DNA of 64,000 nt from Pegoplata infirma (taxonomy: Eukaryota; Arthropoda; Insecta; Diptera; Anthomyiidae): positions 42,431,890 through 42,495,889 of the forward strand of contig OY992540.1 in the NCBI GenBank assembly GCA_963921195.1, read 5' to 3'. Positions 23,264 through 34,639 of this stretch are shown piece by piece. Within the stretch, counting starts at the first letter, position 1. Every line of letters begins with the position of its first letter. The notes under the pieces were generated by a model, which was not told the DNA's origin, did no database searches, and worked only from the letters and a program-made list of their open reading frames with translations. The position numbers and the translations under genes were made by a program.

Positions 23264-23690
23264 TTTTTTACCAAAACTACTTTTTCAACAAGTCTAACTT
23301 TTTCACATAAAAATGTTCCATTTCTTTTTGAAATGTACATAAAACAAGTGAGAGTGTTAAATTCTTCGGTGCCGAATCTTTTATAGCCTCCAAAATGTAA
23401 AAACACTTTTTTGCACTTATTTTTGCACTCATTTACCAAATGTACAGCTCTTTTGGTTTGGACTGAACCTTGCAATGGATCAACAATGGATCAATAATAT
23501 ATAAACTTGATGGGGTCCTCGACTGATATTTCAATTCGTTTTGCATGGAATAGCAAAAAAATATTACATTACTTTTTAAAAAAAAAAATGCTTTGGCAAG
23601 TACACCCAAATCTTCCGCAAAACATTATCATGATTTAATGTTGTGGGGAAGAGTACAAAATTCGCAGGCATTTTTTAGTAGATTTTACCG
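23264..23690. repeat. Duplicated segment, copy 2 (pair with 17700-18060)
   Basis: Contains the minus-strand DINE-like 3' end (23343-23392: AAAACAAGTGAGAGTGTTAA, hairpin TTCGGTGCCGAA) and the shared GATATTTCAATTCGTTTTGC and TGGCAAGTACACCCAAATCT. A ~45-bp stretch with TGGACTGAACCTTGCAATGG (about 23459-23505) is absent from copy 1. Confidence 0.75.
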
Positions 23691-24214
23691 TCATAATTTT
23701 TTTGAGTGAGAGTTTTAACATTGTAAATGAGTGGAAGAACTGTGGTGAATTTATTTTCGGAAAATACTTTTGTTGTGCGGTTAAAAACAGAGTCGTGGCA
23801 CAAACTTTTTTTAGTAACCGCCTATTTTTTTTTTATAAATCTTTCTTTCTAAAGCGGCTAGACAGGAAGTAACATCTCGATTGACCTGCCGGGGGATTAG
23901 ACACATACTTTCCCAGCAGAAATTTTGCTGAACTAGCAGCAGCTTTTGGAAAGGAATCCCGAGTCAAGTAGCGCTTCCAAACGTGCTGAATTCATGCACG
24001 ATTCTCTAAGGCGATGTCCCACTTTAGAGCGCTAGTTGGATACACAGAAAAAGCGCTCTTAAGATGCACTGAAATCACGTGTCTTTAGAGCGCTGATTAA
24101 AGCATACTTTTATAGCGCTATAAAGATGCAGTGAATTCATGTATCTTTTCAGAGCTGATTTAAGCAGAATAAAAATGCAGTGAATTCATGTATCTTTTAA
24201 GTGCTGATTTAAAT

Positions 24215-24425
24215 TTCTTAAATACAATTGGAAATTTTTGTAATATAAATGGAAATTTCTGAAATATAAGTGGAAGTTTCTGAAATAGAAATTTAGGAAA
24301 TATAATTGGAAAATTTTTGAAATAAAATTGTAAATTTTTGAGTTATAAATGAAAATTTCTGAAAAATAATTGGAAATTTTTGAAATATAATTGGAAATTT
24401 TATAAATATAATTTAAGTTTCTAAA
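24215..24425. repeat. ~21-bp degenerate tandem repeat
   Basis: About ten units of AATTGGAAATTTTTGAAATAT. The 182-codon minus-strand ORF across it (24186-24734) is a translation of this repeat (recurrent ISKI.NYFS) and not a gene. Confidence 0.75.
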
Positions 24426-24699
24426 ATATGATTGTAAGTTTTTCGTAATATAATTTAAAATTAAAGTGGAAATTGTGTAGTCAAAAATTGTTTTTAAAAA
24501 TACTGAAAAATATTTAAAAATCTGCAAACATTTTTTTGAAATACATATGTATTTGTAAAAATTATAGCAACATTTTTTTGATTTAAAAAAAAAATTATAA
24601 TCTAGATAAATTACAAGAAAAAAGTTGAAAGAAGGAGAAAAAAATGTAAAAATGAGATAAAAAACATAAATGAAAAAATATGCAAAAAAAGTTAAAACA

Positions 24700-24972
24700 A
24701 ATCGTTCATTTACTTGTATAGTGTCATAACTCAAAGCATGCGATTTTTGAGTTGATAATGCATCATTTTTTGTTATATCATGCTTTATATTGTGTCAAAA
24801 ATTCGTATTTATATCCTTAAAACTCATTATTTGAGAAGAAAATACGTACTTATTACATTTTCTATGTACCGGCCATTTTCAATAAACAACCAGTTTCAAT
24901 TGTAAACTTTAAACACGTTTTCTGCAAAATAAAACATTTTGAGATATTACACTATACAAGTAAATGAGCGAA
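24700..24972. mobile_element. Small inverted-repeat block inside copy 2
   Basis: CGTTCATTTACTTGTATAGT (about 24702-24721) is matched by ACTATACAAGTAAATGAGCG (about 24951-24970). The target duplication is not resolved. Confidence 0.45.
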
Positions 24973-25673
24973 ATGTATTTTAATTATTGTGTTTTTTCGT
25001 TATCAGACTGTGTTTAATCCAAATCGGTTTATTCTTTGAAATAACAAAAAAGCATTTGCTGTTTTTTGGTTAGCCTATTTATCATCATTCAAAATGTGTT
25101 AAAGATGTTATGATTGAAGCACTCTTTGCTGCGCTGATAAATGCGCAATAATGATGCAGTGAAATCATCTGTCTTCGTTCAAAACTCACACTTTTTTATT
25201 CAAAAAGTGTTAAAAATATTGAAAAGGAAATCAAGTATGAAATTTTATCAAAAAAAATAATTTTAAATTGTAAGTTTTATATAAAAAATCTTAAGGTACC
25301 TACAGACGACGCAATATTATGCACAATATTTTTGACGTTTACCCACGATTGGCATACATAAAAATACTGTGTAAAATATTGAACTGAAAAAAATACATGC
25401 AGATTGTACATAATATTGAATCGTCTGTAGAAGCCTTTAACAAAAAATCAAACTTTTTTCCCCTTACTTTTACTGCATCCTTAAGAGCGCTCTTTGGATG
25501 CGCTTCGGTATGCTATAAATAGATGCTGTGTCGCCAAAACCTCGATTTATTTCTGCTGGGTTTAAGACACTCAGGTCAAAAATCTATAAAATCACAAGAT
25601 CTGACAGGATGGCCATAGGTTTCATTTCAAATGCTATGCTAACGGATAGAGGTAATGGATATCAAGTATTTGT

Positions 25674-25735
25674 CAAGGTTGGTCACCGAAACAAATAGCA
25701 GTATGGATACAAATAACATCAAAAATAGTGTGCCC
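25674..25735. mobile_element. Solo end related to the 45052 hAT element
   Basis: CAAGGTTGGTCACCGAAACA matches the left terminus of 45052-45565 (CAAGGTTGGTTACCGAAACG). I could not find a partner end or a target duplication. Confidence 0.4.
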
Positions 25736-25819
25736 TAATAATTATTTGCTGAGATTTCCTTTCAACGTCACTGATAAATGTAATTATTTTACTGGTATTT
25801 CTAGCTCTTACATACACAA

Positions 25820-26985
25820 TAGGGTGGGTCGAGGAAATGCATATTAGCGAATCTCGTTAACTAATAGCAAAAACTCGACGCGCATTTTCGAGCTGATAAC
25901 GGGAAAAATCATGAAAAAATTTTAGGAGGGTACTTTTAGGCCTGTACAAGCGGGTTTTAGTTCGCGGTTTTTGGAAAAAAAATATTTTTTTTTAATTTTT
26001 TAAAAATATTTTAAAAATTAAGGTAAATAATGCTTATTACGAAACAAGTTCCAAAAAAAATTTACCTCGCCAATTTTAGCCCGTGGATGCATTTTTATAC
26101 CCAGGAAAGTTCGATTTATATATATAAAAAAAAATATTTTTTATTTCATAATAGCACTAAAATGGTGCATAAGGCCGATTTAAGAACATGAATGCTAAAA
26201 ATTAAAAAAATTCGGGTATTTATAGCAATCCACGAGTGCAAAAAATTCGCAAATTACAAAAAAATTAAAAATGGGTATCAAAATTTTGGTAAAATAAAGC
26301 ATTTTAAGAAAATGATAAAAAAAACAAAACAAATTGGCTGCTATTTATAACAATCCGCAAGTGCAAAAAATTTATTTTACCAAAAATTTGATACCCATTT
26401 TTCCATTTTTTAATTTTTTTTTTTTGGTTCTTGTGAATTTTTTGCACTTGCGGATTGTTATAAATAGCCGCCAATTTGTTTTGTTTTTTTATAATTTTCT
26501 TAAAACGCTTTATTTTACCAAAATTTTGATACCCATTTTTAATTTTTTTGTAATTTGCGAATTTTTTGCACTTGTGGATTACTATAAATACCCGCAATTT
26601 TTTTATTTTTATCATTCATGTTCTTAAATCGGCCTTTTGCACCATTTGAGTGCTATTATGAAATAAAAAATATTTTTTTTTATATATATAAATCGAACTT
26701 TCCTGGGTATAAATATGCATCCACGGGCTAAAATTGGCGAGATAATTTTTTTTTGGAACTTGTTTCGTAATAAGCATTATTTTACTTAATTTTTAAAATA
26801 TTTTTAAAAAATTAAAAAAAACATTTTTTTTCCAAAAACCGCGAACTAAAACCGCTTTTAGAGGCCTAAAAGTACCCTCCTAAAATTTTTTCATGATTTT
26901 TCCCGTTATCAGCTCGAAAATGCGCGTCGAGTTTTTGCTATTAGTTAACGAGATTTGCAAATATGCATTTCATCGACCCACCCTA
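25820..26985. mobile_element. hAT-type foldback element, copy 1
   Basis: TIR TAGGGTGGGTCGA / TCGACCCACCCTA extends into long inverted arms (~500 bp) containing AAAAACTCGACGCGCATTTT and CCTGGGTATAAATATGCATC-type sequence. ATACACAA is duplicated at 25812-25819 and 26986-26993. TAGGG fits the hAT end rule YARNG and the duplication is 8 bp. Mirror ORFs of the arms (26304-26627) are not genes. Copy 2 is 55442-56319. Confidence 0.92.
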
Positions 26986-26993
26986 ATACACAA

Positions 26994-27312
26994 TGAAAAT
27001 TATACAATTTTTAAGAGTATGAGTTAGTCTTTGTTACGTTTTAGTACAATTGAACGCTGTTGTATAATGTTGAAGTCATTGATTACATTGTTACCCATTT
27101 ATGAGTGGTAGATTGTGGCGCCATATCATATAACATTGGTACATTGTCCTGCGGTTATGTTTTGCCAATGGTCAAATTTTTTTTTTTTTTTTTGTAGTTT
27201 GTTTTGTAATCCTATTATTACATTAACACCGTTTTCAAATGTGTTTCTAACGTAGTAAAACAATAATGTTTCTGTAATTGAAATTTTAATTACATAAAAA
27301 ATTAAATTTTAG
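26994..27312. other. Intergenic or intronic, no feature seen
   Basis: Unique AT-rich DNA with a T18-type homopolymer near 27180. It ends in a reasonable splice acceptor (AAATTAAATTTTAG) at 27312. Confidence 0.4.
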
Positions 27313-27396
27313 CCAGGAACCTACTCTAGTGCCAACATTCCCAGTATCAATACTGGAACTGTTCATTGGATTCGACTGTCTTATCAGTTAGTTTAA
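27313..27396 (+). CDS. Candidate orphan terminal exon (27 codons)
   Basis: After the acceptor-like AATTAAATTTTAG, one frame stays open for PGTYSSANIPSINTGTVHWI and then RLSYQLV, ending at TAA 27394-27396. Base composition is clearly less AT-rich than either side, and the codons are ordinary (ACC, GCC, CCC, CAT TGG). I do not recognise the peptide. No partner exon was found upstream on this strand. Immediately downstream comes the 35-bp array, an arrangement recalling the cuticle gene. It could equally be a chance open stretch. Confidence 0.25.
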   Translation, partial: PGTYSSANIPSINTGTVHWIRLSYQLV

Positions 27397-27404
27397 AAAT
27401 ATTT

Positions 27405-28535
27405 TTCGTATGGAAGAAGTCTCAGTTTCTGAGAATGTTTTTCTATAAAGGAAGTATCAGATTCTGAAACAATTTTTTTATTCAAAAAGTCTCTGAATTT
27501 AAATCATTTTTCATACGGAAAAAGTCTACGACATTTTCTTATACAAAAAGTGACGGATTTTGAGTCATTGTTCCTAGAGAAAAAGTCTTACACTCTGAGA
27601 CATTTTTCATATAGAAAAAGTCTCTGATACTGAAACATTTTTTTTACAAAAAAAAATCAGATTCTGAGAAATTTTTTCTGTAGAAAAATTATCACATTTT
27701 TTCTATAGAAAAAGTCTCTAGTTCGGAGACAATTTTCTTATAGAAAAAGTCTCAGATTCTGAGACATTTTTCTTATAGAAAAAGTCTCAGATTCTGAGAC
27801 ATTTTTCTTATAGAAAAAGTCTCAGATTCTGAGACATTTTTCTTATAGAAAAAGTCTCAGATTCTGAGACATTTTTCTTATAGAAAAAGTCTCAGATTCT
27901 GAGACATTTTTCTTATAGAAAAAGTCTCAGATTCTGAGACATTTTTCTTATAGAAAAAGTCTCAGATTCTGAGACATTTTTCTTATAGAAAAAGTCTCAG
28001 ATTCTGAGACATTTTTCTTATAGAAAAAGTCTCAGATTCTGAGACATTTTTCTTATAAAAAAATCTCAGATTCTGAGACATTTCTCTTATAGAAAAAGTC
28101 TCAGATTCTGAGACATTTTTCTTATAGAAAAAGTCTCAGATTCTGAGACATTTTTCTTATAGAAAAAGTCTCAGATTCTGAGACATTTTTCTTATAGAAA
28201 AAGTCTCAGATTCTGAGACATTTTTCTTATAGAAAAAGTCTCAGATTCTGAGACATTTTTCTTATAGAAAAAGTCTCAAATTCTGAGACATTTTTCTTAT
28301 AGAAAAAGTCTCAGATTCTGAGACATTTTTCTTATAGAAAAAGTCTCAGATTCTGAGACATTTTTCTAATAGAAAAGGTCTCAGATTCTGAGACATTTTT
28401 CTTATAGAAAAAGTCTTAGATTCTGAAACATTTTTCCTATACAAAAAATCTCAGATTCTGAGACATTTTTCTGATAGAAAAAGTCTCAGATTCTGAGACA
28501 TTTTTCCGATAAAAAAGTTTCAGATTCTGAAAAAA
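27405..28535 (+). repeat. 35-bp tandem array with a highly uniform centre
   Basis: About 32 units of AGTCTCAGATTCTGAGACATTTTTCTTATAGAAAA in one orientation. Units at 27405-27730 and after ~28420 are diverged. Between ~27731 and 28420, about 20 units are almost identical, with single changes (for example near 28055, 28275, 28370). The centre of each unit (GTCTCAGA-T-TCTGAGAC) is self-complementary, and TTTTTC..GAAAAA flanks form a second weaker dyad. Confidence 0.97.
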
Positions 28536-29790
28536 AAAATTTTATTCAACTTTCCGTAGAAAATGGTGTAATTGTTGATGTGTTTGTTTTTGCTAACAAT
28601 TTTATGGAATTTAACATCGTGGTTTTGGTATTTAGTGATAAATGTACTTGTCCAGTGGCCAAAAAAAATTCACAAACACACACGCAAAAAAATAACTAAC
28701 CATATACAACAAGTATTATTAGTGGACATTACGCCAATTGATTTAGCCCCCACACAAGCACACATAAATTTTTATGAGCACATACACACACTCTTACAGT
28801 AAAGATATACTACTACAATCTAAAAAAGTTTGTAGACATAACGAGAGATTAACAGCATGTGATGTTTAACCATTTGTTAGATTAGTGCTAGGCATTTATC
28901 ACTCCTGATTTTTAATATTGTTAAATAAAACAATTTATATTATTTTTTTGTTGTTGTTTATTTAACAGTTTTTATTTTTGATTCCATTTTTTTGTTATTT
29001 TATTTATTTGATTTTTATTTAAAAATATATTATTATTTTTTTTTTAACAAAATTTTCAATTAAAAGTTAAAACAAGGTTTTTTTTCAACATAAATTTGAA
29101 TTATATTTTTCAACTAGTAAAACAATAATATTTTAAATTGTAATAAAAACAAAAAAAATATTATTTTTATTAATGTTAATAAAATTATTTGCTATTTTTG
29201 TTCATTACTTACACTTATTTAAAAAATATTTTTATTTGTTTAATATTTAAAAAAAAAAAAAAAATCTGTTTTAATTACTAGGTAAATATTAAATTTTCAA
29301 TTTATTAATTTGCTTAAATATTTACTTTTTACATATGTAGGTTTATATTAAATTTAAATATATGTTTTTTACAGTTTAGAAATATTTAGTTTTTTTATAT
29401 ATAAAAACCACAAATCATGCATATTCAAAAAAATATTTAAAATTTTATATTGTGTGAAATTGGAATTATAAACAAATTAAGTTTTTTTTGTGTATTATTT
29501 ATGTGTAATTAAGATTTAAAATTTGTTTAGTAATACTAACTCTCGATTTACGAGTGCTAACACGATTTTAAAGCTAGTAAAAAAAATTGTATTTGGCCAT
29601 GCCCTAAGATTGAAATCGCGATTTTTGTTTAGTATCAAAATAAAGCTGACTTTATAGGTAAAATTAAAGCTAAATAGGTCAAAATTTAAGCCCATATGCC
29701 ACTAGATTTTTTTTTGTTTTGATGAAATTTATGTGAACAGGGTAAATATATCACCATAGGAAATCTGAACAAGTGTGAAGAGTAAAAGCA
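28536..29790. other. AT-rich, no convincing gene
   Basis: A 76-codon ORF at 28572-28802 has no recognisable domain and sits in CA-rich DNA (CACACGC, ACACAAGCACAC). From 28900 to 29500 the sequence is almost pure A/T. Confidence 0.35.
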
Positions 29791-29796
29791 TACTAA

Positions 29797-30125
29797 AACA
29801 AGTAGAAAAGTTATATTCGGCTTGGCCGAATCTATGAATACCCTCCACAATGCCCTTTTTAAGTTATAGTAAAATAGTGAAAAAATAACATTTTTGATTA
29901 GAAATATTTTATTTTGTGTAAAAAAACTTTTTTTTAGTAATTTTTGAAAGAAAAAAAAATAATTTACAATTTTTTTTTTTGAGTGTTAATTTTTTTTGAG
30001 TGTAAAATTTTTTTAGGTTATATTTTCTTTTTTTTAGTGTAAAAATATTTTTGAGTGACAAAAATACGTTGTTAAATATTTTTGTGACTTACCAATGTTT
30101 TTAATGGGTTTTCAACACGTGGCAC
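29797..30125 (-). mobile_element. DINE-1-like element, 3' half
   Basis: On the minus strand it ends ATTCGGCCAAGCCGAATATA then ACTTTTCTACTTGTTTT. TACCCTCCACA lies inside. The rest of the element appears to resume at 31390-31907, with other DNA in between. Confidence 0.7.
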
Positions 30126-30712
30126 ATTGGGTTCAAATGGTACACAAGGGGGGGATTACTTGAAATTTATAAATGAAGTTTTTGTTATAAAATTTGGTAT
30201 GGTGTAAAAGTAGATAAAATTCTGCAACACTATTTATCAAAATCAATCAACTAAGTTGTTTACTTTTTTTCGGTGAGCTGTCAAAGTTAGCAAATTATTG
30301 CAGTCTTTGAAAAAAGAAAAAAAAAATTGAAATTATTTGCAATTCATTTAATACTACTAATAATTATTGGTAGTATTTAGTCTTTTATAATAAAATCTTT
30401 TATAATGGAACCTTAAACACCAGGTAATAAACTAAATTGTAAAATTTTTTTTTGTTTATAAAAATAGTGTCTTAACGTTTTTAATAATTTTTTTAAAAAG
30501 GGTCCGAAATTGGGATATTTTCCATATTTAATGGGCCACACATATTAAGTTAGTAATAGTTGGATTTAGTTTTGTGGATTTTAAAAAAGTATAGGATACC
30601 AGCTTTTATTTAAAAGAAAAAAAGTACGGACAATGCCCGGCCCTTTTTTTATTCCCATTTTTGTGTAAAAAGTCTGGGTATCATTTATTAAACAAGATCA
30701 TTATATGTGAGT

Positions 30713-31365
30713 TTGTACCCTTCAACTACAGTATGGGCTTGCACTCACTTTGTCATTCCGTATGTAACGCATCGAAATATGGGTCTAGAACCCCTTAAAG
30801 TGTATATTATTGATCACTGAACGATTCTAAGATATTCTGTGACTAACCGTGTGTCCGTCCGTCCGTCTGTTGTTGAGCACACCATAAAGTACATAAAACA
30901 AGAGCTAGAATCCTGAAGTTTGTCACAAATATGTATAATGATAATAGGCTGGTTAAGTTCTTGAACGAGCAAAATCGGACCAGGGGGGAAAAACTTCCCC
31001 CTTGAAGAACTAAAACTACCCCCGAAAAATATTTTTTTCCAAGTTTTATTTGTATATTTGTTCAATAAATGAAACATTTTAATGCCATATGAAGTTCATC
31101 GACCTGAATTTGAACCAAGGGGGATCAGGAATGCCAATTTTTTCGGTCCGCCCCTTTTCGGGGGCGTGTATAGAAAAAATAATTTAAATAATGATAAATT
31201 TTTATTAATAAGGTGCAAAAACTGACATCTATTTTTTTGGCAACGTTTATCGCGAGGGGAAGGTGTCCCCCATAGTCTCCCGGTAAACCCTCTCCCCTAA
31301 GCCAATAAAATGTCCCCTCCAGTTGTTTTTTGTAGCTTTATTACATGTTCAAGGGTTTCGTGTTT
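30713..31365 (+). mobile_element. DINE-1-like element, ACAGTATGG subfamily
   Basis: It contains CTACAGTATGGGCTTGCACT, CGCATCGAAATATGGGTCTA, a GTCCGTCCGTCC tract and the subfamily's CCAGGGGGGAAAAACTTCCC block. It lies between the two halves of an opposite-strand copy. The 3' hairpin end was not found. The 87-codon ORF at 30814-31077 is not coding. Confidence 0.65.
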
Positions 31366-31389
31366 TTTTCCAAAAACATAAAAAACATA

Positions 31390-31907
31390 AAAAACGCCAC
31401 GCGTGGATTTAAAGTGAAACTAATGAAATGAAATTCACGGTTTGTCTAATAACCTTTTAACCACTGGACCGACTTGGCTGAAATTCTATTCGAACCAGAC
31501 CAGGGGAACGACAAATATATATGCAAGCTTCAGCATCCTCAAAATTGCCTTTCGAAAGTAAGCGTGTTTTTTATCTCGTAAATTCACCAAAAACTTCAGT
31601 CTTTTGCTCATAACTTTTGAACCACTAAACCGATTTCACTGGATTGCAATACCAACCTGACCAGGTAAATACCCAACATATGTGTTAAACCTCAGGAGCC
31701 TCCGTAAAGTCTTTCAAAAGTTAGTGTGTTTTTAACAGACAGACGGACAGACGGACGGACGGACGGCCATCGATAGATAGTCTTAAAATCGATCGAGGAT
31801 CATGAATATGGGGTCTTTATGGGGTCCTAGACCAATATTTCGAAGTGTTACAAACGGAATGACAAACCTAAATATACCCTCTATCACTGGAGTAGAGGGT
31901 ATAAAAA
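31390..31907 (-). mobile_element. DINE-1-like element, 5' half
   Basis: Minus-strand copy containing GTCCGTCC/GTCT tract (31738-31768), the CCATAAAGACCCCATATTCA core and TATACCCTCTACTCCAGTGA start. Pairs with 29797-30125. Confidence 0.75.
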
Positions 31908-32389
31908 ATAGTAAACGTCAAATTTTATTCTTGTGTTATCGATAAATTTGGTTATAAAATGACTAAATGTCAAAAATAATTTTAAAAGTATACATTTTTT
32001 TGACATTTACGGATTAATGATATTAAGTGTTGCCTACTTTTCTGTTTTTTATTAAATGAAGGGACTTTTTGTTTGTTTTGTGGCGATTTTTGGTATTTAT
32101 TCAGCGGGTTTTTATTTAAATGAAAGTAATCATCACTATTTGTTTGTTTATTTTATTTTTCTTTTACATTTCTTCTTTCGCTGTTTCATTCTATTAATTA
32201 ATAAAAAATAAAATACAAAAAAAAATCTAGTGTCATAGGGGCTTAAAACATTTGAAAACCACATAACGGTGCTGGCGGCACCAGACAAGAATTTTTTATT
32301 TAAAAGGTCAAGATACATTTTATTTTTGATTTTTTAATACAAAAATCATTAAAAAGGCCTTTTTTTATCAAAATTTTTCAAAAACTTAT
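31908..32389. other. AT-rich, nothing recognised
   Basis: No gene, RNA or repeat boundary seen. Confidence 0.4.
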
Positions 32390-34610
32390 GAAAAATATCT
32401 CAGAATTTGAGGCTTTTTCATTGAGAAAAATGTTTCAGAATCTGAGACTTTTCTAAGGGGAAATGTTTCAGAATCTGAGACTTTTTCTATATTAAAAATG
32501 TCTCAGAATCTAAAACTTTTTTTATAGAAAAATGTCTCAGAATCTGAAACTTTTTCAGTAGGAAAAATGTCTCAGAATCTTAGACTTTTTCTGTTGGAAA
32601 AATTCTTCAGAATCTGAGACTTTTTCTATAGGAAAAATGTCTCAGGATCTGCGACTTTTTGTATAGAAAAAATGTCTAAGAATCTGAAATCTTTTCAATA
32701 GGAAAAATGTCTCAAAATCTGAGCCTTTTTCAATAGGAAAAACGTCTCTAAATCTATGATTTTTTTCTTTAGGGAGAATGTTTCAAAATAAGAGACTTTT
32801 TTGGTAGGAAAAATTTCTCAGAATTTAAGTTTTTTTTTTGATAGGAAAAATGTTTTCTTTTTTAATAGGAACAAGTAGAAAAGTTAAATTCGACTTTGCC
32901 GAATCTATGAATACCCTCCACAATGCATTTTTTTAAAGGATAGTACATTTTAGCGTGAAAAAAAATTATTAATTTTGATTTGAAATATTTTATTTTGAGT
33001 AAAAAACTTTTTTTTTGTCATTTAAAAGAAAAACCACATATTTTTTTTTTAGTGTAAAACTTTCTTCGAGTGTAATGTTTATTTTACTGTACAAATATTA
33101 TTATTATTATTACACAAAATATTGACATTTTTGTAAAAAAAATTATATATTTTTTTTTGAGTGTTAAATTTTTTTCGACTGTAAAATTTTTTTCAAGTGT
33201 AATTTTTAAGTTACCAATGCTTTTAAAACTAAACAAGTTTAAAAAGCACTGCTTTAAAACTAAACAAGTTTGAAAAGCATTGCTTAGTTACCACCAATGC
33301 TTTTAAAACTTGTTTACCACGTGGCATTTAAGATGAATAAAATCTGAAATTCGGGGTTTTGCTTATAACTTTTGAACCACTTGACCGATTGAGCTGAAAT
33401 TCAATACCGAACAGGCCTGAGGAACGCCAAACATGCCAAGTTTCAGCAGTCTAATTTTTGTTTTTCGAAAAATATCGTGTTTTTTATCTCGTGAATTTGC
33501 GAAAACCCCTTGCCGAAATTTACTCTTTTACTCACAACTTTTGAACCACTGTACCGATTTTGCTGGATTGCAATACCAACGTGACAAGATAAATAGCCAA
33601 CATATGTGCCAAACTTCAGTAGCCTCTGTGAAGTCTTTCAAAAGTTAGCGTGTTTTCTACGGACGGACGGACAGACAGAAGGACGGACGGACGGACATCG
33701 CTAGGTCGACTTAAAATCGATCGAGGATCATCAATATTTTATTGGGTCCAAGACCAATATTTCGATGTGTTACAAACGGAATGAAAAACTTATATATACC
33801 CTCTATCACTAGAGTGGAGGGTATAAAAATGTCTCAGAATCTGAAACTTTTCAATTTTACAAATAGGAAAAATGTTTGAGAATTTCAGACTTTTTCTATA
33901 AGAAAAATGTGTCAGAATCTGAGACTTTTTTTATATTAAAAATGTCCCAGAATCTAAAACTTTTTCTATATTTGAAATGTGTCAGAATCTAAAACTTTTT
34001 CTATACAAAAATATCTCAGAATGTGAAACTTTTTCAATAGGAAAAATGTCTCAGAATTTGAGACTTTTTCTATATGAAAAATATTTCACAATCTGAGAGT
34101 TTTTCTATAGGAAAAATGTCTCAGAATCTGAGACTTTTTTTATAGGAAGTCTCAGATTCTGAGACATTTTTCCTATAGAAGAAAGTTTCATTATCTGAGT
34201 CCTTTTTCTATAGGAAAAATGTCTCATAACCTGAGACTTTTCTATAGGAAAATTATCTCAGAATTTGAGACGTTTTTCTATAGGAAAAATGTCTCTAAAT
34301 CTGTGATTTTTTTCTATTGGGAAAATGTCTCAAAATATGAGACTTTTTTGGTAGAAAAAATGTCTCAGAATTTAAGGTTTTTTGATAGGAAAAATGTTTT
34401 AGAATCTAGAATCTGGGACTTTTTTTAAAGAAAAAATGTGTCAAAATTTAAGTTTTTCATAGGATTTTTTTTTCCCATAGAAAATTTCTCAGATTCTGAG
34501 ATATTTTCTTTGTGAAAAATATCTCAGAATCTGAATCTGAGATATTTTTTATAAAAATCTCTGTCTCAGAATCAGAGATGTTTTATTGTTTGATGTATTG
34601 TTTGACTAAG
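32390..34610 (-). repeat. 35-bp array, reverse orientation, interrupted by a DINE-like insertion
   Basis: Diverged units of AAAAATGTCTCAGAATCTGAGACTTTTTCTATAGG at 32390-32870 and 33828-34610. The two halves are separated only by the element at 32871-33827. Near 34145 a short stretch switches to the other orientation (AGTCTCAGATTCTGAGACAT). The ORF 34219-34428 is a translation of repeat units. Confidence 0.9.
32871..33827 (-). mobile_element. DINE-1-like element inserted in the 35-bp array
   Basis: Minus-strand copy. 3' end: hairpin TTCGGCAAAGTCGAA then CTTTTCTACTTGT at 32871. Tract GTCCGTCC..GTCT at 33660-33700. Start TATACCCTCCACTCTAGTGA at 33827. No long target duplication; the array reads ATAGGAA before it and AAAAATGTCTC after it. 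Confidence 0.85.
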
Positions 34611-34639
34611 AACTTCAATCTTCAAAAAAAAGTACTCAA

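Larger units (their letters stand above)
23912..25560. mobile_element. CCCAGCAG element, copy 2
   Basis: Starts CCCAGCAGAAATTTTGCTGA and ends ATTTCTGCTGGG, with TTT on both sides. The ends match copy 1 (11308-12047), including AGAGCGCTAGTTGGATACAC and GATGCTGTGTCGCCAAAA. It is ~900 bp longer because of inserted DNA: a 21-bp tandem repeat (24215-24425), an inverted-repeat block (24700-24972) and a segment at ~25295-25440. Confidence 0.75.

Noticed and set aside
24186..24734. 182-codon minus-strand ORF
   Set aside because: It translates a 21-bp tandem repeat and A/T runs (Asn/Ile/Phe/Tyr-rich); no start context, domain or splice signals.
26304..26627. Paired ORFs on both strands, matching ORFs at 55797-56045
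   Set aside because: They lie in hAT foldback arms; the similarity is explained by the repeated element, and composition is non-coding.
27405..28535. Regular 35-bp repeats resembling a CRISPR array
   Set aside because: Units are contiguous with no unique spacers, and the window is eukaryotic with introns and LINEs.
34219..34428. ORF with repeated 'RKNVS' phrases (also 6823-7038, 2448-2639)
   Set aside because: Translation of the 35-bp repeat, whose period is not a multiple of three, so frames break quickly.
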